Shown here piece by piece: positions 8,736 through 16,561 of a DNA stretch of 16,561 nt. Numbering within the stretch: position 1 is the first letter of the stretch; every line of letters starts with the position of its first letter. The position numbers and the translations under genes were made by a program. Under the pieces are notes generated by a model. That model made no database searches. It was not told where the DNA came from and saw only the letters and a list, made by a program, of their open reading frames with translations. The stretch is from Cudoniella acicularis. Taxonomy: Eukaryota; Ascomycota; Leotiomycetes; Helotiales; Helotiaceae. The stretch lies in contig JAAMPI010001280.1 in NCBI GenBank assembly GCA_013054445.1, forward strand, positions 1-16,561. Reading direction: 5' to 3'.

Positions 8736-9147
8736 TTATCAGATCCCGAAGCCTTAGATAGTATACGAAACGGGCACTTCACGCAGTTTCGGGTAGGGGG
8801 ACTACTCAGTTTACTACACCCTTGAAGTTTAGATTCATTGCGTATCTAAGAGGAGGTTTCCATTAGAAGAGAAATTTCAAAGCGATTAGATTATATAATC
8901 TTGTCAGGTCTAACGCCTAATATAAAATATCAAATAGATCACGTTTGTATATAGCAAGGCACTTTGTACAGTTTGCGGTGGGTGTTTCAGTTGAACAAAA
9001 TGCACGTTGACTATTCTGTTTGACCCAGGCAGAGAGAGAGGATTGGTTCAATAGAGTAGTGTATTTTGGGAAGAAAATAGACAGTATCACTATAATCTCT
9101 ATTTGTTAGATATATAATAATAAGACTTCATTTCTAAATTCTAAAGA
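8736..9147. other. Intergenic, AT-rich, nothing recognised
   Basis: It lies between the unrecognised fragment and the 3' end of the DHA2 transporter gene, which runs on the minus strand and ends at 9148. The part just below 9148 would hold that gene's 3' untranslated region and contains AT-rich runs (for example near 9105-9125) where polyadenylation could occur. No gene or repeat is supportable. Confidence 0.5.
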
Positions 9148-11022
9148 TTAGTTACGACTGAGGCTGCGACCTCGTGCAAAGAATGCTGCAATCAATGCAA
9201 TGATGGTAATCCCTGTGCCACCGATAAAGGTATATTTCAACGCATAAAAATACACATGTCGAGCAATTTCTTGGACATCCGGCGGCAAGGTCTTCAGAAC
9301 TGTTACAGAGTGTCGAATTTCCAGTACAATCTGAAGGACGAAACATTAGAAGCGAGACAATTAATTGTGCTTGAGAAAGGAATGTTCACCTTTTCACTAT
9401 CCGGGAATCCTGCTAATGCTAGTGTCAATCGCTCTGAAAGCAAATTTTGTACCGCCGTTGAAGACGCTGCAACCCCCCAAACGGTACCCATAGATCGGAA
9501 AAGATACACCATTGAAGTGGAAACGGCTTGCTCTAGTAAAGTCAGACAAATTTTGAATTTTAGGGGACAAGCAAACTTACGGCTATGATCGAAGGCAGCT
9601 AGAAATGTGAAAAGGATACTAGGATAAACGATTCCTTGGCCAAAATTGGCAGGAAATAAATATACAAGATACTTCCAATCGGAATCTCGGTATTTCAGAG
9701 ATGCAACGAGCCCATTACCGAGAACCATAAAAAAGCATCCGGCCCTGACTAACTCGCTCAGCCGCCCATAACGAGACATGATAAGTCCCGCAACGACACC
9801 ACCGACGGGAGTTGCCAAAGAAGGAATCACTAGACGCAAACCAGCTTTAGAGGGGGTGTCAAGAAGTACGACCTGGAAGAACAATGGAACCACGAAAAGG
9901 AACTAGAAAATGTTAGCAAATGCTAAACAAGAGGAAGAATTTCTACCAACTGCGTATGCAGCCATTCCAACACAGACATTGCTGATCAAATTGGAAATGG
10001 CGAGTGTGCCCTGAAGCATAGTCATTGGCATGACAGGAATGGCTTGCGTACGGATTTCGACAGCAACGAAAGCTACCAAAAGTATCACACTCAACGCCAA
10101 AGAAGATGTTACGCGAATATTTGACCAGGGATAATTGTTTCCCCCCATGCTTAAAGCTGCTAGTTGGGCTGACAGTCCACAGACAAGTAATATAGCCCCA
10201 CTGAGATCAATTTGTTGCCATAGGGATGACTTGGGCTTCGCGATGTCTTCCGTGTCATCATCAGCGACGAAATTCTTGGAGTTTTGGTCTTTAAGGACAA
10301 TGTAGCCAACAACAAAAGCGAAAATGGAAACGGGGACTTGGCATAGAAAACACCATCTCCAACCAATTGTATCGGCGATAAGACCGCCAAGACTGGCACC
10401 ACAGATTGAACCAAACCCGTGGAGAACGTTCTGACACGCTTGGTACATTCCGCGCTCTTTGAAAGGTATCATGTCCGAGTTTATGATTGTCGCCATTGTC
10501 ATCAACCCTCCACCGCCCAACCCAGTCAAACCCCGCATGAGATTCAAGGACACAACATCTGGAGCGAGGCCACATCCTAGGCAACCAAGAAGAAAGGTAA
10601 TGGTGGCCGTGAAAAAACAGATTCTTCGTCCAAGAATATCACTGAATCGCCCGTATAGAGGTTGAAAAGCTGTTGATGTGATGAGATATGAAGTCGTGAG
10701 CCAGGAAATAGTATTTGCTGCATTGAATTCAGAGCCAATTACGGCATATGTTGATGCTGTAATCGTTCCATCGAATCCGTAGAGAAACACATTCGAGAAT
10801 ATAGCTAATGGAAAGTCAATGAAGATTCTTGAGATAAAATCCATCTTGAGTACCTATCTCAATCCAAAGAAACCCGGGAGGTGGGCGCCACGTTTCCCTG
10901 GGAAAATTACTGCTTGGAGCATTATTCAGAAGAGGAGTTTGTTCGGCGGCGGTTTGTACTTCGCCGTCGACAGGAGGCTCCAAATTGCCATTTCCTATCT
11001 CGGGATATAAAAATTGTGCCAT
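9148..11022 (-). CDS. DHA2-family MFS transporter, 14-TM type (five exons, 556 aa)
   Basis: Exons are 10854-11022, 9951-10804, 9581-9902, 9390-9532 and 9148-9330; the introns are 49, 48, 48 and 59 nt, and the joined frame is 1671 nt. The cytosolic N-terminus (about 50 residues) carries an acidic dileucine signal, EQTPLL at 27-32. That is a known kind of vacuolar sorting motif, so a vacuolar membrane location is plausible. MFS signature A is GRFSDILGRR at 108-117, and the segment FGSICGASLGGLIAD resembles antiporter motif C. TIGWRWCFLCQVPVSIF and QLAALSMGGNNYPW are typical of DHA2 proteins that export drugs or toxins or move basic amino acids by proton antiport. The frame is uninterrupted and the length is normal. 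The gene is divergent from the secreted arylsulfotransferase gene across 958 bp. The start at 11022 is preferred over ATG at 10844, because that ATG lies inside intron 1. Substrate unknown. Confidence 0.92.
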
Positions 11023-11301
11023 TTTCCTCCTTGCCGATAATGTGGATCGATGTATGAGGATGCTGAGGTGAAAAAAGACTCCCAGAGACCTTGAAGAGGA
11101 TATGTATCACCCGTGGAAGATCTGTGTGCTTGGGTACTCAATGACTGAATCGCGGGAATTTCCTCAGACAATTATCGTATTGCTAGCCCCGGAAAACTCT
11201 TCAAGTTCGTAAATTAATCCAGTCCAGCCGAAAGGAATTCTGTTCATGCTTCTCAGGCAATGCCCATGATCTGGCAGATCTGCTCCTTAGTTCCCTATTT
11301 T

Positions 11302-11400
11302 CTATTTCAAATCATTTTCGAGCGGAATCAAATAGAGAGTAGTGAGTCCAATGAATGTTGCTAGGAGGAATGATGCAAAAACGAGCGCAGCAATATCATA
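11302..11400 (-). pseudogene. Possible last exon of a lost membrane protein
   Basis: The 32-codon frame, ending in TAG at 11302, reads as one hydrophobic helix (AALVFASFLLATFIGLTTLY) followed by a short polar end, LIPLENDLK. This is what the C-terminus of a polytopic transporter looks like. I could not connect it to an upstream exon with certainty. The sequence at about 11475-11530 is also open but shows no family motif. It is probably a relic, if coding at all. Confidence 0.25.
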
Positions 11401-11755
11401 CAGGTTAACAAGTAAAATACGAACACATCATCGGAGACAGGCATCGGAAAGTGCCAACTTACACTGACATACCTTTGGCTGCTGGAAATACCTGAGAGAC
11501 GGACTTCATGTCCGTCGGGAAAATATCCAGGCTATACTGAATATGAAATAGAAGGCGCGGTTGGACGGAGAGGAAGTCCATTAGTGAGTTGCCAAGACTT
11601 GCCTCGACGGTCTCTCCCCTGGATCCCTGATGTTAGACGTGGCGATTATTTAATCTACTCACGAGCACCTGCGGCAAGGGTAATCATTCGTAGCTTGATG
11701 CTCTGGGAAGTTTTGCGATTCGCAGCTTGTGGTACCTATTACACGAAGTCGTCAT

Positions 11756-11911
11756 CTATTCGATATATTCGTATTCGAATGTGTTTAACTTCCAGACCGT
11801 TAATTTAACAGCTGCTCCTGCTCCAGTCTCTTCAAATAGCATTTCAGCTTTCTCTATTGGCATCTGGAACCTACTCGTATAATTGTAAAAAGCTGCCCGC
11901 ACTTGGTTCAT
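11756..11911 (-). other. Short open frame of 51 codons, uncertain
   Basis: It begins ATG at 11911 and ends TAG at 11756, reading MNQVRAAFYNYTSRFQMPIE and then a mixed polar stretch ending FEYEYIE. The composition is protein-like, but there is no known motif, signal peptide or neighbouring exon that I can join. It lies within the promoter side of the arylsulfotransferase gene, on the opposite strand. It could be a relic or a chance frame. Confidence 0.2.
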
Positions 11912-11980
11912 TTTTTTAAGATACGTGAGTGATGTTACCGAGAAATAACAATTACTATAGAAGCTAACAGGCCATATAGA

Positions 11981-13738
11981 ATGCGTCTGCCACTTGCCTT
12001 CAGAGCACTCGCCACAGGAGTATTACTCCTTCCACAGGCCCGAGCCGACTGGCAGTTCAAGTCTCGTCCCGATTTAGCCCCACCAAAGTTAAATATCACT
12101 ATACCGGCAACGAGTGACGTTGAAACCGGATATCTGTTTATTGCGCCTTTCTCCGGGTACCCAGAAGGTACTCATCACGGCCCAGCTCAGGCAGCTCCAT
12201 ATATCTTCACAGACACTGGGGATTTGGTTTGGTCGGGATTCACATACTTTTCGATCTGGGCGACCAACTTCCAGGCGGCTCGGTATAAAGGGAAAGACAT
12301 ACTATTCAGCTTCGAGGGAAGCCACAATGCTGCATACGGCCACGGCCATGGGCATACAACATTTCTGGATCAAAATTACGAGACAATCAAAGAGCTTCGG
12401 GCAGGTAACCACCGATTGACAGACAAGCATGAGTTCATCATCATCAATGAAGAGACCGCTCTCATTCAAATCTACCACCCTGTTCCCTACGACCTTTCCC
12501 CTTATGGAGGATCACCAGAACAACAATGGATTGTCGATGCTAGGTTTCAAGGTATGCTTCACATTCATTACCACGAGACTCGTGACTAATTACCATTCTA
12601 GAAATTGACATTGAGACTGGAAATGTTTTGTTTGAGTGGAGTAGTCTCGAGCATGTCAGCCCACATGGTTCGTGTAACCCAAAAACCCCTGATTAGAATA
12701 TTTTATTGACCATTTTCAGAGGCGTACCTACCCCTGAATCCTGGCCAAGCTGGAAGTGGATATAACTCTTCTGACGCATGGGATTACTTTCACATCAACA
12801 GTGTGGACAAAGATCAAGACGGAAATTATTTGATTTCAGCACGGGATGTAAATGCGGTGTACAAGATCAATGGGAAGACGAGGAAAATTACTTGGCAGCT
12901 CAGTGGAAAGTCTAGTAACTTTACTATGGGTGATCAAGTTGAGTTCGCATTTCAGCACCACGCCCGTTTCATATCGCGATCCGCGGATGGGACAAAGGAA
13001 ATCATTTCTCTTTACGATAACTCAGCACATGGAACGGAGAGCGGTCACGGACATGAAGTTCACTTCTACAAATTCTCTCGTGGTAAGATCATCGAAGTCG
13101 ACACCGAATCTTGGACTGCGAAACTTGTTCAAGCTTTTCACCCCCCGGACAATCTCCTCTCAAAGTCCCAAGGATCAACTCAGGTCTTGCCAAATGGAAA
13201 TGTGCTCGTCAACTGGGGTTCCGAGGGAGCTATCACAGAATTCAAGTCCGATGGCACACCGATTTTTCACTTTTATATGGACTCTGGCTTTCTTGGTAAA
13301 GCCGTCGAGAATTATCGCGGCTTTCGCTACAACTGGACGGGAATCCCCAATGAAGAACCAGCGATCGTGGCTTTCCAGGACAAGCACACAGACACGACCA
13401 GCATATATGTCTCCTGGAATGGCGACACCGAAACCAAGACTTGGCGATTCTACGAAGTCAACAAAAATGGCCATCGATTGTTCCTTGGGCAAGCTAAGCG
13501 CCAAAGCTTCGAGACTGAATTGCAGCTCCCTCGTACCGGGGTCAGAACAGTCCAGGCTGAAGCAGTAGATGCTCAGGGGGAGCTTTTGCGGGTTACATCA
13601 CTCGTTAAGCCAGAAGTCTTGGTGGAAAAGTTCAAGATAAAGGAGGCAGGCAGGAAGAAGCCATCACAGAAAGGGAATGGGATTGTGCCCTGGTTATTTT
13701 TCCAAGGACAGAAATTCCTCGGCAGGTACGACCTGTAG
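11981..13738 (+). CDS. Secreted arylsulfotransferase-family (ASST-like) protein (three exons, 551 aa)
   Basis: Exons are 11981-12551, 12602-12667 and 12720-13738, with introns of 50 nt (GTATGC..TAG) and 52 nt (GTTCGT..CAG); the joined frame is 1656 nt. Residues 1-22 are a signal peptide ending in an ARA cleavage motif, so the enzyme is secreted or enters the secretory path. The body has the repeated beta-blade pattern and histidine-rich loops of fungal ASST proteins (Pfam Arylsulfotran_2, PF14269): HGHGH at 121-125, WDYFHINSVDKDQDGNYLIS from 233, FQHHARF from 290, DNSAHG at 312-317, GHGHE at 321-325 and STQVLPNGNVLVNWGSEGAI later on. Bacterial ASSTs move sulfate between phenolic compounds through a catalytic histidine. 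Whether fungal members do the same is not established, so 'ASST-like' is safer than a firm enzyme name. Several N-glycosylation sequons are visible (NIT, NSS, NFT, NWT). The frame is intact. Confidence 0.92.
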
Positions 13739-14239
13739 TTGCGTTACTGCTAGTTGGAAGAATATCATGTTTATGAGGGTCGGTGTTTGCGATGGATTCT
13801 CCTCTACAATTTGGCACATTTGGTGTAAAATGATTACTTATGTTGAAGGTATACACTGTAGTAATGCTCTCCTATTTCCTCTCCGGGGTATACTCTGTAT
13901 TCTTGATCGATTAAGGCATGCCGTTTTTGTCGTAAAGATGGAGATAGGGGGTTATTCTTGCAGGACTGCCGTGAGCGAGTGTACAGCAGGCCGACATTTC
14001 AAGCGTCGAGCGCGGTGGGGTTTTGATTGTCCTTTCCTAATAAATGTCATCTGATGCAACAGCATTCCTCTCCTTCGGGGGTCACTTTCTTATCATTATG
14101 TATTGTGTGGATTCATCCTGGTCCTCGAGATGAATGAGCTGGCTAATAAGTTCAAATTTATGAGGTCACGATATGATATATGTTTAATGAGTGAGATGTC
14201 TCGTTGCCTTCCGAGCTGGGAGAAATACGAAAAACTATT
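13739..14239. other. Gap between converging gene ends
   Basis: The arylsulfotransferase-like gene (plus) and the HET-domain gene (minus) end toward each other here, so these 501 bp should hold both 3' untranslated regions. The plus-strand open frame at 13677-14054 overlaps the end of the first gene out of frame and has no motif. Nothing else is supportable. Confidence 0.5.
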
Positions 14240-16436
14240 CTATACTATGGTAATAGTATGCTGACATGACACAGGGTGATAAGCCTCACATGGAAGTCTC
14301 TCCCCATTTTCTGCCTTACCCAGCAACACCCCATGGAAAGTCACGTCTGCCCCCGTTGTAAATGTCCCCAGCCGTCGGAATTCGCCCCTTTCAACTCTGG
14401 TAGGCTCTAGGATTAACCCCCCAACCATCGGCGCCACAGGAGATTCCCTGGATGAGATACACATAATGTACATTTCGCCAGAAAACTCATCTTGGTGGAT
14501 GTCCATGAATACGAGAGGTACCCTCCTCTTCTCCCTTGGGTTATTTTCGTTTATTACCAGCAGCTTTCCGTCCACAATCATGTTCCAGATGAAAGAATCA
14601 TTGCTTCGTTTTAACTCCAGTGGTTTGAGCGTCCCCCGAATGCGGATGTATCCTGCTTTGATCGGGCCGGTGCTGTCAGAGGTCGAAGGTTCGATATCAA
14701 TGTCGAGAATCTCAATGATGTTTCCCTCATCAGTGGTCATGCTTATGAATCCCACTGGACCATCGATGGATAGCCACGAGAATGACGGCGCTCGGTACTC
14801 CTTCGGCCGGGAAGCGAGCACGCCATTGGATAAGGGGGTCGTATCAACACGCCACAGCAGCTGACCGGCGAAGTGTCTTTTCCACATGCCAGCAATGTAT
14901 TCGTCCTCCATGACAACTTGCAGCATCTTCGCAATTCCGGAGAGAGCTATTAGCTTGTCCTCCGGTTTTGTCAAAGCAGTTCTTGAGTACGTTCGCATGA
15001 TCTTATTCCAGACGATGTTGTGACTATGGCTCTTCTCCCACCTCCCGTTCCAAGGCTTCATTCGAGGTTCCTCCTCTAAAGACTTGAAGCAAGCCGACGG
15101 CTTCAGATCTTCTGGCAGTCCTACTGGATACTTCTCAGCCGCGTCAAGCTCTTGACATTCCCACATGAGTTGGAATCCAAAATGAAGGACACGGGGAGCT
15201 AAAAACCTTTCTTGTAGGACCCAGCCGCGCTGATTTAACGGTTGGTCGCCTAGGTGTTCCTTCCAGAATCCCGTATCGAGGATATGGTGCCGCACAGCCT
15301 GGCCGTCGCTTCTGCGGATAACGTCGACTTCGCACGGGTACAGTGTATGGACAGGCCTCTCTCTGAAGAGACCCTGTGAGCTATCCCTGGAAGCGGTGGC
15401 AGCGATGTTGCATATAGAATTAGAGTAGACCTTATCCATCGACAAGGCTTCACGAATCCAGTCTTCTTTCGAGTCTTGGATGATACACAATGAGTCAATC
15501 CAGATGTATCGGAAGCCAAGACGCCGAGTGATGCATATAGCATCTACAAAGGTTTTCGGCAGGTCAGACATGGGAATCCCTTCTGCAAAGCGACGCAAAT
15601 ACTTCCCTTTAAGCTGGATCAAGAGTGCTTTACCCCAGCAATGACTGAGGGTAACGTACGGGCCATCCGGTGGCTCATATATGGTGATGCGGAGCCGCGG
15701 CTCACAGTCTTCCGACGTACCGATATCTATGAGACGACTTGGGAACCAGCCTTCGCTAGGACGAAATGCATTACACTTGGTGTGGTGAGTGGTACAATCC
15801 TCAATCCACTTCATGGCCAGTGCCCAGGACTCATCGGACTTCGTCGTATTTGCGGCCTTCGAACGAAGTCTGTAAGGCTCCCCGTCTAAGCAAAACGTTA
15901 GAACTGAAACTAATATAATCGCAACTGATATGGAGTAGTATGGTTAAAGAGAATGCTGTACCTCCTGATGGCACCAGATGAAAGATCACTGCTCGTCTAG
16001 AGAATCCGCCAACTGCGCGAAGACCCATTACCATCCCGATAGAATTCGACTCAAGCCGCTCTCTTAACGCCTGACTAAACGGAACAGGCATTCTGCTCAA
16101 TATATCAGGGAAGCTTAGGCCTGTAACTGGTTGACCAGGCCCTTTGTTTCCAACAAGGACAGCGGTTTGTTCTTCCCCCAAATTTCGCCAGAAGACTGAA
16201 CAGACGTGACAACCCTTACGGACTGACGATACAAGGCTCTTAACAGTCTGGTGGTGGGGAACTCTTGAGATTCGATTTGTCTCGTCCCAAAATTTCAAGT
16301 TTTGGCTCCCCTGGATCGTGGTTCGACAGACGGAGCATAGTCGGCCACGTAAGGAGGAAGATGCTGAGGGCCACCGAAGAGCCCAGTTAGGGAGTGTTAT
16401 GAAACTCTTCCAGGATGAGTTGCTTGGTCGCTCCAT
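14240..16436 (-). CDS. HET-domain (heterokaryon incompatibility) protein (two exons, 706 aa)
   Basis: Exons are 15962-16436 and 14240-15885. The 76-nt intron (GTACAG..TAG, branch site TTCTAAC) restores the frame as LVPSG-D-GEPYRLRSK and leads into DESWALAMKWIEDC. The start is ATG at 16436; a few codons upstream the frame remains open but has no ATG. The N-terminal part has two cysteine pairs, LCSVC (34-37) and GCHVCSVFW, as many HET proteins do. The HET domain (PF06985) shows its three usual blocks: YVTLSHCWG at 235-243, IWIDSLCIIQD at 286-296 with YSNSICNIAATAS and GLF after it, and RGWVLQER at 378-385. The rest (to 706) is the variable C-terminus. HET proteins trigger cell death when genetically different hyphae fuse, and the domain is thought to be related to TIR domains. 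The partner gene is unknown. The frame is intact and the length is normal for the family. Confidence 0.93.
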
Positions 16437-16561
16437 TTTGGACACTTGTCTTAGTAAATTTAAGTGTTGTGAGATGAAAATACGGCGGTTTTATTACTAA
16501 AATAACTGCGTGAAGGGTATATGACCATCGAAGGGGTACGATTGAAATGGCACTATTTAGC
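16437..16561 (-). promoter_or_regulatory. Upstream region of the HET-domain gene, cut by the window edge
   Basis: Only 125 bp are present. The minus-strand sequence just upstream of the start codon has AAA at -3 to -1, a favourable context for translation start in fungi. A TTTACTAAG-like stretch upstream could be a splice branch and acceptor, so an additional leader exon is not excluded. Confidence 0.35.

Larger units (their letters stand above)
11023..11980. promoter_or_regulatory. Divergent intergenic region between transporter and arylsulfotransferase genes
   Basis: Both flanking genes start at the edges of this 958-bp stretch, so their promoters must lie here. Two weak minus-strand coding-like remnants (11302-11400 and 11756-11911) are listed separately. 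A 19-bp hairpin, GACGGAC-TTCAT-GTCCGTC, sits at 11498-11516. No clear TATA box or regulator site stands out; single CGG triplets, the usual half-site of zinc-cluster regulators, occur but are not arranged as an obvious pair. Confidence 0.4.

Noticed and set aside
9903..10844. Separate transporter gene starting MDFISRIF
   Set aside because: The start lies in intron 1 and the stop in intron 2 of the five-exon DHA2 gene; splicing restores conserved sequence on both sides.
12852..13568. 238-codon plus-strand open frame
   Set aside because: It is an out-of-frame shadow of the third exon of the ASST-like gene, which has signal peptide, family motifs and correct splice phases.
1584..13738. Secondary-metabolite gene cluster (regulator plus transporters plus tailoring-like enzyme)
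   Set aside because: No core synthase is present, the genes are separated by a dead transposon and a pseudogene, and the ASST-like protein is secreted, so co-function is not supported.
13677..14054. Plus-strand open frame of 125 codons
   Set aside because: It begins inside the ASST-like coding sequence in another frame and runs through the 3' region without any protein-like motif.
14466..14864. Plus-strand open frame of 132 codons
   Set aside because: It is antisense to the HET-domain gene, with no motif and no supporting splice signals.

Overview
The window looks like nuclear DNA of a filamentous ascomycete (Pezizomycotina). The genes carry many short introns (41-76 nt where I could place them) with GT..AG ends and CTAAC-like branch points. 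The gene families also fit: a Zn(II)2Cys6 transcription factor, a HET-domain protein, a DHA2 MFS transporter, a secreted arylsulfotransferase-like protein, and a Tc1/mariner element bearing the CA-to-TA stop pattern expected from RIP. A Leotiomycete-like host is a guess from memory of similar transposases. Exon joins were made by reading splice signals by eye and checking phase; every joined model listed as a CDS closes in frame.

Layout, left to right. 15-449 (-): a four-exon gene for a small secreted protein with eight cysteines. 450-1583: no convincing gene. 1584-4004 (-): an eight-exon Zn2Cys6 regulator of 674 residues. 4176-5557 (+): a complete but dead Tc1/mariner element with 41-bp terminal inverted repeats and a 403-codon transposase frame broken by 11 in-frame stops and no frameshift. 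5558-6094: mostly empty, with one weak cysteine-containing open frame. 6095-8138 (-): an ACS-family (Dal5-like) MFS transporter pseudogene, split by a 263-bp solo LTR with a 5-bp target duplication and also carrying an internal deletion, frameshifts and stops. 8320-8735 (-): an unrecognised two-exon coding fragment. 9148-11022 (-): an intact five-exon DHA2 MFS transporter of 556 residues. 11023-11980: intergenic, with two weak coding-like remnants. 11981-13738 (+): a three-exon secreted arylsulfotransferase-family protein of 551 residues. 13739-14239: the space between two converging gene ends. 14240-16436 (-): a two-exon HET-domain protein of 706 residues.

Taken together this reads as an accessory, transposon-visited part of a fungal chromosome. 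The intact genes (regulator, efflux-type transporter, secreted enzyme, HET protein, cysteine-rich secreted protein) are types that vary between strains. The adjacent pseudogene, dead transposon and solo LTR show a history of insertion and decay. No polyketide synthase, NRPS or terpene cyclase is present, so I do not call a biosynthetic gene cluster. I saw no tRNA, rRNA or CRISPR array.
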